51,198 bases of DNA from DAOTTX01 sp034437515 (lineage in GTDB: Bacteria > Chloroflexota > Anaerolineae > Aggregatilineales > Phototrophicaceae): contig DAOTTX010000281.1 in NCBI GenBank assembly GCA_034437515.1, positions 1-51,198 on the forward strand. Direction: 5' to 3'. Under the pieces are notes generated by a model that was given only the letters and a program-made list of their open reading frames with translations, was not told where the DNA came from and did no database searches. This document shows, one piece after another, positions 28,184 through 37,099 of this stretch. Position numbers and translations under genes: made by a program. Numbering within the stretch: the first letter of the stretch is position 1; every line of letters starts with the position of its first letter.

Positions 28184-30514
28184 TCACTCCACCGTGATCT
28201 GTGTCGGCAGAGGCAGCACCGGCCCCACCGATTGCCCATTCGCGCTGACAAAGGTGCTGCGTCCATCATCTGGACAGTCACCGTCATTACATTGGTACAC
28301 TTCCACACCGACTTGATACACATCCGGCGGGATGACGTTGGGTAGCAACTCGATCTCATAAGTCGCCAGCACATACCGGTCACTCGTCCAACGCCGCACC
28401 GGGTACGATCCCGGTATCGCTGGCATGGTCTTCGACCAACGCACGCTAGAAACATCGTTGGTCAGATGCACACTGACATGATAATTGCGGAACTGCGGAC
28501 TGACGGCCCGCCATGCCAGCTTGACAGTGATCTTATCGCCGTATTCGACGGTCGTGTTGTCGACATCGTAGGCGACCAATTCCAGACCGTGCAGCGTCCG
28601 TGCGCGGAGTGTTGTACCATCGCTCAATGCATGACCGGGCGGCGCATGCAGGGCAAACGGCGACTCAGACCGGGCGAAAACCAGCATACCGACCGTAAAA
28701 CCGACCGCGATTAGACCGACGAGCCGCGCCTCCGGTTTGGTAAGCAATTGCAGATCATTGTAGTAGATCCCCTGACGGCGCAATCGAAAGATCGCAGCAG
28801 TACTTACCAGCACCAGCGATACCCAGAAGAGAATCCAGCCCGCTAATCTTACCGGTGTGCTACCCAAAGAAACGGTCAGCAGCGCACTTTGTACCGGTCG
28901 CAAGAAAACGCGCATCAAGCCTGTCTCTGTGTCTCGGCGTAAAGGCACCTCATCCCCGTCGATGGTCGCCTGCCATCCTGCAAAATAAGCCCGCAACAGG
29001 TCAAACGTCACCTGTCCACGCTCGCCGCGGTTCCCTAAAGCCTGTGTGCTAACGATGTAACGATCAGAATGCGTCTCCCCGGCGAGCAGACTCGCCTGCC
29101 GGCCCAGGCCAAGCTGATTGGTCGGCAAGCGCACGATATTTTCGTCGGCGTAGCTGCTGGTAAGCGCAAGGCTGGGCTGTATGTCATCGTCGGCAAGCGT
29201 GGTCGGCACAGTATCATTCGGTGGCAGCGCGGCGACCCCGTAACCGAGTTGTTCGTAGCGGATCTGCGCCGGAGCGCCCGTTTCTGTGAGATTATCGGCA
29301 CTCCACACGGGTGATAACCAGACCGGTAGCGCCAGGCCCAGGGCAAACATCAGCAGCAGTGGCAGTAACAAGCGTCGTAAACGCGGCAACCGCTCGGCTA
29401 GATCGATCGTCCCCGCGCCGACCACCGCCAGGCACAACGACAACGGCCCGACCAACCAGGTCTGTGTGGGTAGCAACCACAGCACGAACGCCAGCACGAA
29501 CGCCCCCACCCCAAACAAGAGCGGCAGCACGGCACGACGCCGCCAGAGCATCCCTGTGCCGGCGATGCTAAACACGAGTAACCCCACACCGAGTGTGAAC
29601 TGCGGCGGCGCGACCAGCGCGTTCAAATCAACCCGTTGTAGTGGTGTAATGAGATCAAACGGAGATACCGTCATCTGTGTTGCATAGGGCTGCGGTTGCC
29701 AGCGCACGAGGTTGCGTTCCAACAATGCGGGTAACCAGTAAAACGCAGATAAGCCGGCAGCGAATAAGCCAGCACCGATGACCAACCATACCCGTCGTTT
29801 CAACCGTCCGCGTGCTTCCCAGAGATGCCAGCCACACAGCAACACGACCGCGCCCAGCGCGATTGTTACCGCTTCCGGCTTCGCCAGCACAATCGCCGCA
29901 CCGCTGACCGCGACCAGCGCGAAGTCAAACACACGGCGCACGGTCAACAGACGATGCAAGCTCCACAACAACAGCGGATAGAACGCCAGTGTCATTACAC
30001 CGGGTAAATCACCGAGCATGTGAGGTGCGGTCATCCCCACGTAGGGACTGTAAACATAAAGCACAGCAGCCAGCACACCCGCCGCCGCCCCCATCAGACG
30101 GGTGACGAAGGCATATGTCATCATCCCGGCCAATGCCAACGATACCACATACAGAATACGTACCGCGACGACGGCATCTGCTGTAAATAAGACCTCGATC
30201 AACGCGGCGGTATAAGGCGCACCCGGCGGGAAGTAGTGCGGGATCGGCGCACCGTAGCCATCCAGCGCCGGAGCCGCCCACCGAGGATACAATCGGCCCT
30301 CGTGCATGGCTTCGGCGTAGTTCTCGGTCATGTAGACGTAATTTTCACTCGCATTGGTGACGGGCAGACTGTCCTGCAAAATAAACGCCCATCCAAGCAA
30401 TACGCATAACCACAACGTTGTTAAAATGCCCCAGTCCACGCTCTGGCGGGCCTGTCGCATCCACAACGGGAGGTCTTCACTACGGATTTTTTCTGGATAT
30501 GTCTCTGTAGTCAT
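28184..30514 (-). CDS. Large polytopic membrane protein (YfhO/PTPS-related glycosyltransferase-like)
   Basis: 776 residues with about 12-13 membrane segments. The first loop carries ENYVYMTENYAEAMHEG and YPRWAAPALDGYGAPIPHYF, the pattern of the '6-pyruvoyl-tetrahydropterin synthase-related' membrane domain and of YfhO-like proteins, which belong to the GT-C type fold. The loop D/E residues are candidates for lipid-sugar binding. The last ~170 residues are a soluble beta domain (LVAYDVDNTTVEYGDKITVKLAW). It is probably a transferase or oligosaccharide-handling protein of the envelope; the substrate is unknown. It is first of a four-gene minus-strand run ending with the IrrE-like gene. Confidence 0.7.
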   Translation of the reverse strand: MTTETYPEKIRSEDLPLWMRQARQSVDWGILTTLWLCVLLGWAFILQDSLPVTNASENYVYMTENYAEAMHEGRLYPRWAAPALDGYGAPIPHYFPPGAPYTAALIEVLFTADAVVAVRILYVVSLALAGMMTYAFVTRLMGAAAGVLAAVLYVYSPYVGMTAPHMLGDLPGVMTLAFYPLLLWSLHRLLTVRRVFDFALVAVSGAAIVLAKPEAVTIALGAVVLLCGWHLWEARGRLKRRVWLVIGAGLFAAGLSAFYWLPALLERNLVRWQPQPYATQMTVSPFDLITPLQRVDLNALVAPPQFTLGVGLLVFSIAGTGMLWRRRAVLPLLFGVGAFVLAFVLWLLPTQTWLVGPLSLCLAVVGAGTIDLAERLPRLRRLLLPLLLMFALGLALPVWLSPVWSADNLTETGAPAQIRYEQLGYGVAALPPNDTVPTTLADDDIQPSLALTSSYADENIVRLPTNQLGLGRQASLLAGETHSDRYIVSTQALGNRGERGQVTFDLLRAYFAGWQATIDGDEVPLRRDTETGLMRVFLRPVQSALLTVSLGSTPVRLAGWILFWVSLVLVSTAAIFRLRRQGIYYNDLQLLTKPEARLVGLIAVGFTVGMLVFARSESPFALHAPPGHALSDGTTLRARTLHGLELVAYDVDNTTVEYGDKITVKLAWRAVSPQFRNYHVSVHLTNDVSSVRWSKTMPAIPGSYPVRRWTSDRYVLATYEIELLPNVIPPDVYQVGVEVYQCNDGDCPDDGRSTFVSANGQSVGPVLPLPTQITVE

Positions 30515-30538
30515 ATCGTCATTTTACCCGACCATCGC

Positions 30539-30567
30539 TTGATTTGCGTCCACGAGAGTGATATGCT
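30539..30567 (+). promoter_or_regulatory. Possible sigma-70 promoter for the GNAT-GNAT-alaX run
   Basis: TTGATT (30539-30544) and TATGCT (30562-30567) are spaced by 17 bases in the divergent gap. Transcription would begin near 30574, 40 bases before the TTG start of the first GNAT. Confidence 0.4.
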
Positions 30568-30613
30568 GCGAAAATGCCAACACAACTGTAATATTGAGAT
30601 CGAGAACTGACCT

Positions 30614-31084
30614 TTGAATATTCGCCCGGCGACAACCGACGACCTGCCCCGCCTGCGGCATCTCTGGCAGGAACGGCGCACCATATTGAACCAATCTGAC
30701 CCACGCTTCCAACACATCGACCAGGGTCAGTGGCAAAAGACCCTACAGGGACGCATCAAGAACCCTGATGCCGCCGTGTTCGTCACCCTGCCAACCGAGA
30801 CTATCGCTGGTTTCATCAGCGGGATCTTATACCATGACATCGGCGTGATTGATGAAATCGCCATCGACGCCCACACCTATTATGGCGGTATGGCTCGGAC
30901 GTTATGGGCCGCACTGCGCGACTGGTTCGAGACGCGAGACGTCAAGAAGCACATGATAAGCGTGCCGCGCTACCATGCAGTCGAGCAAGCCTTCTGGTTG
31001 GCGTTGGGCGCGAAGACCATCACGAATTGGGAAGAAGATAACTTATGGGCGTTACCCCCGGAACTGATATGGATGACGTTGTAG
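30614..31084 (+). CDS. GNAT-family acetyltransferase
   Basis: 156 residues starting at TTG 30614 (MNIRPATTDDLPRLRHLW, a typical GNAT opening). The AcCoA loop is poor: IDEIAIDAHTYYGGMARTLW keeps G-G but not R/Q-x-x-G-x-G. The C-terminal AFWLALGAKTITNWEED fits the fold. Substrate unknown. The end overlaps the next GNAT by 16 bases. Confidence 0.75.
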   Translation: MNIRPATTDDLPRLRHLWQERRTILNQSDPRFQHIDQGQWQKTLQGRIKNPDAAVFVTLPTETIAGFISGILYHDIGVIDEIAIDAHTYYGGMARTLWAALRDWFETRDVKKHMISVPRYHAVEQAFWLALGAKTITNWEEDNLWALPPELIWMTL

Positions 31085-31572
31085 TTCGCCCGGCTGTCGC
31101 AGCCGACGCACAAGCCATTGGCGAACTGTGGGAAAAGTTAGTCGCTTATCATCACGCGCTTGACCCGCGCCTGCCCACCGCCGCGGACGAAGGCGCGGCA
31201 CTCTATGCTCGCCGTGTGCAAGATCACATCGACGACACGCACACACGCTTCATCGTCGCTGAACGAGATGGCGTGATCGTGGGCTACACGCTCGGTGTCG
31301 TCGTGGATATGGTGCCGGAGATGTTCCGCCCACAGGTCGGCGGCTTCCTCGCGGATATTTTCGTGGAAGAAACGATGCGCGGTCATGGCGTCGGGCGGCA
31401 ATTGGTCGAGGCTCTGGTTAACTGGTTCCGCACACGCGGCGTACAACACATGGAATGGTACGTCGCCGCCCACAACGACGCCGGGCGCAAGTTCTGGGAT
31501 GCCGTCGGCGGCAAAGACATCGTCATCCGTATGCGGATGGGATTACCAACCGTTTCAGACAACAAAGGATAA
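31069..31572 (+). CDS. GNAT-family acetyltransferase
   Basis: 167 residues. MDDVVVRPAVAADAQAIGEL opens the fold. VGGFLADIFVEETMRGHGVG and RQLVEALVNWF supply strand 4 and the R-G-H-G-V-G acetyl-CoA loop. HNDAGRKFWDAVGGKD closes the domain. I prefer ATG 31069 (GGAA eight bases before); an in-frame ATG at 31045 would add eight residues. It overlaps the previous GNAT and lies nine bases before alaX. Two adjacent GNATs with different loops suggest an old duplication. Substrate unknown. Confidence 0.85.
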   Translation: MDDVVVRPAVAADAQAIGELWEKLVAYHHALDPRLPTAADEGAALYARRVQDHIDDTHTRFIVAERDGVIVGYTLGVVVDMVPEMFRPQVGGFLADIFVEETMRGHGVGRQLVEALVNWFRTRGVQHMEWYVAAHNDAGRKFWDAVGGKDIVIRMRMGLPTVSDNKG

Positions 31573-31581
31573 ACAATCAAC

Positions 31582-32289
31582 ATGACTGAAGCACTCTATC
31601 ATACCGATGCGTACCTCAAAGAATTTACCGCAACCGTCACCGGGCACGACGACGATCAAAACGGCGTGCTATTGGATCGCAGCGCGTTTTACCCCGGCGG
31701 TGGCGGGCAACCCAACGACACCGGCAAACTGGTCGCGGATGGCAAAACATACCCGGTGACGAAGGTCAAGCGCGGCAACGTGCATGTTATCGAGGGCGAC
31801 CTGCCCCCGGTCGGCACACAGGTTACCGGCATCGTTGATTGGGACAGACGCTATCAGTTGATGCGTACACACACCGCCATGCACATCCTCTGTGGTGTGG
31901 TCTGGCGCGACTACGGCGCACAGGTCACCGGTGGCAACATGGAACCGCTCAAAGGGCGCATGGATTTTGAATTCGAGCGTTTGGAAAAAGACCTCGTCGG
32001 GGAGATCGAGGCGACCATCAACGCGGAGATGTCAAAAGACCACGATGTCAAAGTTAACATCCTGCCGCGTGAGGAAGCCTTTCAGATTCCCGACCTGATC
32101 CGCACCAAGATCAACCTGCTACCGGAAGGCATCCCTGAAGTACGCACAGTCGAGATTGTCGGGCTGGATCTACAGGCCGATGGCGGCACACACGTCAACA
32201 ACACCAGCGAAGTGGGCACCATTCGCATCACGGACTATAAGAGCAAGGGCGGGAACAACAAACGGCTCTACGTCGCGCTGGAGTCCTGA
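31582..32289 (+). CDS. alaX: Alanyl-tRNA editing protein (AlaX-type)
   Basis: 235 residues. A stand-alone copy of the AlaRS editing domain that hydrolyses Ser- or Gly-tRNA(Ala). SAFYPGGGGQPNDTGKL begins the editing domain. Zinc ligands H97 and H101 are in RTHTAMHIL and H204 is in GGTHVNNTSEVG. The fourth ligand position, Cys in AlaRS (CGGTH), is Asp200 here. The C-terminal IRITDYKSKGGNNKRLYVAL is typical. It ends three bases from the convergent CDF gene. Confidence 0.92.
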   Translation: MTEALYHTDAYLKEFTATVTGHDDDQNGVLLDRSAFYPGGGGQPNDTGKLVADGKTYPVTKVKRGNVHVIEGDLPPVGTQVTGIVDWDRRYQLMRTHTAMHILCGVVWRDYGAQVTGGNMEPLKGRMDFEFERLEKDLVGEIEATINAEMSKDHDVKVNILPREEAFQIPDLIRTKINLLPEGIPEVRTVEIVGLDLQADGGTHVNNTSEVGTIRITDYKSKGGNNKRLYVALES

Positions 32290-32292
32290 ACG

Positions 32293-33171
32293 TTACTGCA
32301 TCGGACAATCTTCATCGGCATATTCAACCGCGATTGTGATATGTTCAAGATTGAGGTCACTGATGCGCTCGTAACTCTCGTGACGAATACGGCGCACCGT
32401 GTCCGAAGCCGTCTCCGCTGGCACCACGAGATGAGTCGTCAGGACGTTATGCTCGCCATCCAGTGACCACACATGCGTATGATGTAATGACTCTACACCG
32501 TTGATCGCGCGCAAATTGGCTTCTAGCGCGTCCATATCAACACCGGTAGGCCGTGCCTGTAAAAATAGTCGCACCGTCCCCCGCAGATTGCCTAACACGT
32601 TATACAAAATATAAAGTGTGATCAAAATCGACAGGATCGGGTCAAGTATCGGCGCATCTACGAATAGCAGCACTACACCAACCACCAGCACCGCCACCCA
32701 ACCAAGCACGTCCTCCATCAAGTGCCAGCCGATGACCTGCATATTTTCAGTCGAGCCGCCGCGCAGCCGGTAGGCCGCGTATCCGTTCGCCGCCACACCA
32801 CCCAATGCCAGGACGATCATGCCCGGTGCGGAGGTCGCTTCGGGGTCAGTCAACCGGGGGATAGCCTCGCTTAACACGAAGATCGAACCGCCGATCAAGA
32901 TCACCGCGTTGATGAACGCCCCTAACAGAGAGAAACGCCGATAACCATAGGTATACTGCTCGTCCCCCTCTTGTTCGGAAACGCGATTCAGCACCCAGGC
33001 TAGCGCCAAAGACGCACTATCGCCGAGGTCGTGCAACGCATCTGATAAAATCGCAACGCTGTTCGTCAGCAACCTACCGACCAACTCAATCAGTGCGAAG
33101 ACCAAATTCAAGTAAAACGCTAATCGTAAATTATCTGTGTCGTTATGTTCGTGATGGTGATGATGACCCAT
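32293..33171 (-). CDS. Cation diffusion facilitator (CDF) metal exporter
   Basis: 292 residues from ATG 33171, which follows GAAGGG; the frame runs 22 codons further upstream without support. The N-terminus GHHHHHEHNDTDN is a cytosolic His-rich metal-binding segment. Six membrane helices follow. The transport site is SVAILSDALHDLGDSASL (helix 2, D..HD..D) plus WHLMEDVLGW (helix 5, HxxxD). The C-terminal ~90 residues form the cytosolic dimer domain (HHTHVWSLDGEHNVLTTHLV). The exchange of Zn2+ (or Co2+, Cd2+) for H+ is the usual role; the histidine-rich tail supports zinc. Confidence 0.93.
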   Translation of the reverse strand: MGHHHHHEHNDTDNLRLAFYLNLVFALIELVGRLLTNSVAILSDALHDLGDSASLALAWVLNRVSEQEGDEQYTYGYRRFSLLGAFINAVILIGGSIFVLSEAIPRLTDPEATSAPGMIVLALGGVAANGYAAYRLRGGSTENMQVIGWHLMEDVLGWVAVLVVGVVLLFVDAPILDPILSILITLYILYNVLGNLRGTVRLFLQARPTGVDMDALEANLRAINGVESLHHTHVWSLDGEHNVLTTHLVVPAETASDTVRRIRHESYERISDLNLEHITIAVEYADEDCPMQ

Positions 33172-33258
33172 CAAATTTTTCCCTTCTTTGCGTATGCTTA
33201 TCTTTCCATAGCAAAATGAAGTGGACTTTATACGCAACTAACCAGTGAGAGAGTGTTT

Positions 33259-33975
33259 ATGCGGCACATTCATCCTGTCGGCGTCAGCGAGAAGTTCGTC
33301 GCCAGCGGACAGTACAATCATCACATCAACAGCAAGCAAACCGGCACTTACGAGACATGGAGCATCCACGAACTACCGGACGGCGGGCGCATCATCCGTG
33401 TGGATATGGACGGACGCGCCCTCGACAGACCCAGCACGCTCGTCGAGGCGTGGACCGACCCCACCACCGGCGACATCCAACGCTTTGACGTGTGGGCTTA
33501 CGGACGCAACGACGACGCCATACAGCAAGGCCGCGCCAGTTATAACTGTTTTCCCGATCATGTCGAGGTCGGGCGCTCACTTGATAATCAGGAACGCATT
33601 TATGAAGAGCTGCCGCTGCCAGAAGGTTACATCGCCTACCCCGGCGCGTTGATCTTTCTCGGCTTCGCGGTTGTCAATACCCACGCTGCGGGGGGCAAGC
33701 GTCCCATCCTGACCTATGACCCCCAACTTGACGATGCCACTGCCCTACAAGCGGAAACATACGAACAATCCGCGACGATGATCGGGGAAGAGACGTTACA
33801 ACTCGGCAGCAAGACCTATGCCGCTCGTCGCTTCGAGCGTCTGTTTCCGTTTTATGACGTGTTGCTGCCGCACCTGTGGATCGACGCGCATGATACACTG
33901 TTACAACACGATGCCCCGCAAAGCTCTAGCTATTCTGTGTTGACGAATTATGCTCGCCGCCCGGAGAAAAAATAA
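33259..33975 (+). CDS. Unknown protein, tandem paralog A
   Basis: 238 residues of no recognised family, with no signal peptide or membrane segment. MRHIHPVGVSEKFVASG opens it. A beta-rich body follows, and the last third has YEQSATMIGEETLQLGSK and FYDVLLPHLWIDAHDTLLQ. The ATG at 33259 follows GAGAGAG; a GTG two codons upstream is also in frame. The next gene encodes a clear paralog one base later. It lies divergent from the CDF gene across an 87-base gap, so the two may share a regulatory region. Confidence 0.75.
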   Translation: MRHIHPVGVSEKFVASGQYNHHINSKQTGTYETWSIHELPDGGRIIRVDMDGRALDRPSTLVEAWTDPTTGDIQRFDVWAYGRNDDAIQQGRASYNCFPDHVEVGRSLDNQERIYEELPLPEGYIAYPGALIFLGFAVVNTHAAGGKRPILTYDPQLDDATALQAETYEQSATMIGEETLQLGSKTYAARRFERLFPFYDVLLPHLWIDAHDTLLQHDAPQSSSYSVLTNYARRPEKK

Positions 33976-33976
33976 C

Positions 33977-34663
33977 ATGCGTTACATCCACCCACCCGGC
34001 CCCAAAGAAGTCCCTATCGCCGCTGGTGCGTACATGCACTACGAAGACGACCAACCGACCGGCAACACTGAAAAATGGGAGATTTCTCGCGTTAAAGACA
34101 TTGAGATTATCCGTTTTGAGGACGATTACGGTGATGGCACACGCATCCAGGCACATCGACGCCATAATCAAATCGTGCGCTACGAGATCGACGCGACCGG
34201 CGGCGACGACGACGGCATGGTGCAATCCGCACAGGCGACGTGCCTCACAGTGGGCAGGCGTTACCGGGCAACCATCACCCGTGATGATGAAACAGAAAAA
34301 CATGACTTCGTGCTGCCGCCGCGCTTCGTCATCGCGCCGGAGGGCTTGATCTTCGGCGGGATGAAAACGGCGGCATTGGCGAGATTCGCCGGCGCACAGG
34401 TCGCGGTCGTCTCCTACTTCCCGACACTGATCGCCGGGAACGCGCTACAACCGGTTACCTACCAACAGTCCGTGCGCTTGATCGGTGACACACAAGAACA
34501 GGCTTTCGGCGCGGAGCAGCGCATCCGACAATACGAACTCCACAGCGCCACCAGCCGTGACGTCCCGCTGGTGTGGATCAACGACGACGGTGTGCTGCTC
34601 CGCTATGCAGGCGGCGACGGTCGCCACACGGCGGTGCTGACCCACTACGAGCGATTCCTCTAA
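33977..34663 (+). CDS. Unknown protein, tandem paralog B
   Basis: 228 residues, paralogous to the preceding protein. Shared positions include M-R-(H/Y)-I-H-P, Q-(T/P)-T-G-x-(T/Y)-E-x-W-x-I, LP-x-x-x-x-I-A-x-x-G-L-I-F, Y-x-Q-S-x-x-x-I-G, and D-V-x-L-x-x-W-I-x-x-x-x-x-L-L. The body is beta-rich with many D/R/H residues but no catalytic pattern I know. ATG 33977 comes one base after the previous stop, so translation is coupled; the longer frame from 33950 overlaps that gene only as shadow. Confidence 0.75.
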   Translation: MRYIHPPGPKEVPIAAGAYMHYEDDQPTGNTEKWEISRVKDIEIIRFEDDYGDGTRIQAHRRHNQIVRYEIDATGGDDDGMVQSAQATCLTVGRRYRATITRDDETEKHDFVLPPRFVIAPEGLIFGGMKTAALARFAGAQVAVVSYFPTLIAGNALQPVTYQQSVRLIGDTQEQAFGAEQRIRQYELHSATSRDVPLVWINDDGVLLRYAGGDGRHTAVLTHYERFL

Positions 34664-34724
34664 TTTTTCTCAGCATGTTCCGGTACAATGTGCGCTGATT
34701 ATCACCAGAAATCAGGGAATAACG

Positions 34725-35747
34725 ATGCTTAAACGTTTTCGTCTGTGGCTCGGACCGCAGCGTCTACAATCACTGTTTCTACTGCTTGCGATCACCGGCA
34801 TCGGCAGCTTGATCTTGAACATCGCCGCCGAGGACGGTGCCGAATGGGTCACCGCCGCCCAAAATGTGCTGGTGCTGACCTTCGTCATCGGGACGGCGTT
34901 CATCATCGGTGGACGCATGGAACCTTACGAGCGTGGGCGCTGGGTCGGCATCCTCGCCCCGGCGTTCGGCGCGATTCTACTGGGCGTGGTTTTCTTTCCG
35001 GATCAGCTTTTGCTGTTGAGCGGTGCCGCCCTCGGTTGGATCGTCGCCGGGGTGTTTCTGTTCCGTCCGCGTGGGCCGATGGCTTATCAGAAGGCGATTA
35101 AAGCCTTTCGCAAAAACAACTACGAAGAAGCCGTCAATGAGATCACCACGCTGATTAGAGAAGAACCAAAGCAAGCTAATCATTATCGCCTACGTGCGGA
35201 GTTCTTCCGCGTGTGGGGCAAACTCGACCGGGCAAAGAAAGATTACCAGAAGGTCGCTGACCTGCTGCCGGGTCATGAGAAATGGGTCGGCTATAACGGT
35301 GTCTCCGAGGTCGAACTGCAAAACGGACGTTATGACATCGCCCGTAAAGCCGGTGAGAAGGCGCTTGCCGTCGCGCCCGACCAATGGGTGGTGAGTTACA
35401 ATCTCGGTATGATCGAAGATCGCGACGATAACCCACAGGCCGCGCTCGACTATCTCCAGCAGTCGCTCGATGCCAAAGTGCCGGAAGCGCACTACCGGTT
35501 TCTCATTCACTTTTACCGCGCCCGCGCCCATGCTCGCCTCGGTAATCTGGACGCGGCGAAAGACGCACGAAAACAGATGCGCAAACAGGCAGGCGGCCTC
35601 AACCAGTGGCAGATTATCCTACAAAGTGACCAGGCCGACACGCTGCGCAGCGTGCTCGAAGCGGACATCGCCACCGCCGAACAGCTCTACAACGACGAGA
35701 TCACCGTCGAGGCACTGGCAACCGACAAAACTAAGATCACCGGCTGA
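34725..35747 (+). CDS. Membrane-anchored TPR protein
   Basis: 340 residues. Four hydrophobic segments lie in the first ~115 residues (LFLLLAITGIGSLILNIAA; VLVLTFVIGTAFIIGG; GILAPAFGAILLGVVFF; LLLLSGAALGWIVAGVFLF). After that about five TPR-like helical hairpins run to ~300 (for example MAYQKAIKAFRKNNYEEAVNE, KLDRAKKDYQKVADLLPG, NPQAALDYLQQSLDAKV). It shares this design with the next gene, with which it overlaps (TGATG). Probably a scaffold on the cytosolic membrane face; partner unknown. Confidence 0.8.
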   Translation: MLKRFRLWLGPQRLQSLFLLLAITGIGSLILNIAAEDGAEWVTAAQNVLVLTFVIGTAFIIGGRMEPYERGRWVGILAPAFGAILLGVVFFPDQLLLLSGAALGWIVAGVFLFRPRGPMAYQKAIKAFRKNNYEEAVNEITTLIREEPKQANHYRLRAEFFRVWGKLDRAKKDYQKVADLLPGHEKWVGYNGVSEVELQNGRYDIARKAGEKALAVAPDQWVVSYNLGMIEDRDDNPQAALDYLQQSLDAKVPEAHYRFLIHFYRARAHARLGNLDAAKDARKQMRKQAGGLNQWQIILQSDQADTLRSVLEADIATAEQLYNDEITVEALATDKTKITG

Positions 35748-36556
35748 TGGGCAAGATCACCTCGAATTTTCTACAAATGGTTCGGCGCTTTCGCCAGTGG
35801 GACGCCCCCTCACAGATCGCCTTTGCACTGGCGGTCTTGCTGGCACTGGTCGGTTTGACAGTCGTCAGTGTCGGCCCGGAAGACCTTAATATCCCGGCGA
35901 CGATTGGCGCGTTGGGGTCGATGTTTGCCGCGCAGGGCGTGTTCATGTGGGCCAACCGTGATATGGTCACGGATTACACCCGCGCCCAACGTCTCTACCG
36001 CGCCGGGCAGTTCGACGATGCGCGCGACGCCCTCGAAGGGTTATACGCAGGTGGAAAAGCAAATATCAACGTGCTGACGTTGCTCGGCAACACCTACCGT
36101 CAGCTTGGCAAACTGGCAGAAAGTGAGCGCATTTTGTTGGAAGCTCTTGACATTCAACCCAATCATTATTTTCCCCTGTATGGTTTTGGGCGTACACTTT
36201 TAGTGCAGGGGCGCTATGCCGAAGCAGCAGACGCCATCCAACGGGCGTTAGCGCAAGGCGCACCAGAAGTGACACGCTTCGATCTTGGGGAAGCACAATA
36301 TCGACAGGAGCAGCACGCGACCGCCATCGAGACATTGACGGCTGCCCACCCGCTAGTAGCGGATGAGCCACACCGGCAACTGATGGCGACGTACATGCTG
36401 CACACGCTGGGAGAAAGCGATCCGCCCACCCTATCGTTGATCGACGCCGGTTTACCCTACTGGCAGGCCGAAGCACAGCGCCACGCGAACACACGATATG
36501 GCATCGCCCTCAGCGAGGCCGTCGATCAACTTATCGCGCTGAAAAGGAAAGACTAA
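35747..36556 (+). CDS. Membrane-anchored TPR protein
   Basis: 269 residues. Two hydrophobic segments (IAFALAVLLALVGLTVVSVG; ATIGALGSMFAAQGVFMWA) precede about four TPR units (RAQRLYRAGQFDDARDALEG, LTLLGNTYRQLGKLAESERI, YGFGRTLLVQGRYAEAADAI). The ATG shares a base with the preceding TPR gene's stop. The two genes look like diverged copies. The following gene begins one base later, so three genes form a tight unit. Confidence 0.8.
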   Translation: MGKITSNFLQMVRRFRQWDAPSQIAFALAVLLALVGLTVVSVGPEDLNIPATIGALGSMFAAQGVFMWANRDMVTDYTRAQRLYRAGQFDDARDALEGLYAGGKANINVLTLLGNTYRQLGKLAESERILLEALDIQPNHYFPLYGFGRTLLVQGRYAEAADAIQRALAQGAPEVTRFDLGEAQYRQEQHATAIETLTAAHPLVADEPHRQLMATYMLHTLGESDPPTLSLIDAGLPYWQAEAQRHANTRYGIALSEAVDQLIALKRKD

Positions 36557-36557
36557 A

Positions 36558-37097
36558 ATGTCAATTGTTCAGAATGATCGTGGGAGTATTTCTATTTTTC
36601 GCATCGGCCTGATTATGGCGGGTCTAGGTTTGCTGGTGGTGATCGGCGGCTTTGTGCTGCTGGAATTTGAGCGGGCGGAGAAACGCAGCGCCCTGGAAAT
36701 CACACCGCCCGCCGGTGCAGAAGTACGTTTCAACCAGCCTATCGGACAAAATGGACGGCGGGTCGTTTATCAGGTCAACGGAGATGACGACGATACCGTG
36801 CGTGGAGTCGTCGAGTATTATCAAGCCCGTATGGACTCATTTTATGACACCAACGCCCGTGACGCCGACCGTCAACTGTGCCGCCGCAGTCCTTCCGGGC
36901 AGGGCACCTTCCAGGATTACGAACCCGGCAACGGCTTAATCCCGTATGAATATCGCTGTGAGTTCGACGACAGCAGCGACTTCGGCGGAGAGCGTCGCAC
37001 GATCGTTCGCATTTATCCCGGTGTCCTTGACGAGGAAAGTGGACTGACTACCGAAGGTCTAACGCTGATCGACTATGATATGGCTTGGTCCGGCTGA
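36558..37097 (+). CDS. Single-pass membrane hypothetical protein
   Basis: 179 residues. Residues ~12-32 (IGLIMAGLGLLVVIGGFVLL) are one membrane segment, with an extracytoplasmic ~145-residue domain that has C-rich turns (DRQLCRRSPSG, YEYRCEFDD). GRRVVYQVNGDDDDTVRGVV and EYYQARMDSFYDT stand out. No known family. It lies one base after the second TPR gene and is followed by another short anchored protein, suggesting a membrane complex. Confidence 0.7.
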   Translation: MSIVQNDRGSISIFRIGLIMAGLGLLVVIGGFVLLEFERAEKRSALEITPPAGAEVRFNQPIGQNGRRVVYQVNGDDDDTVRGVVEYYQARMDSFYDTNARDADRQLCRRSPSGQGTFQDYEPGNGLIPYEYRCEFDDSSDFGGERRTIVRIYPGVLDEESGLTTEGLTLIDYDMAWSG

Positions 37098-37099
37098 GC

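Noticed and set aside
28180..28455. 92-codon upstream extension of the UroD-like frame
   Set aside because: Lies within the coding end of the upstream membrane gene and has basic/cysteine-rich shadow composition; ATG 28179 has its own ribosome site.
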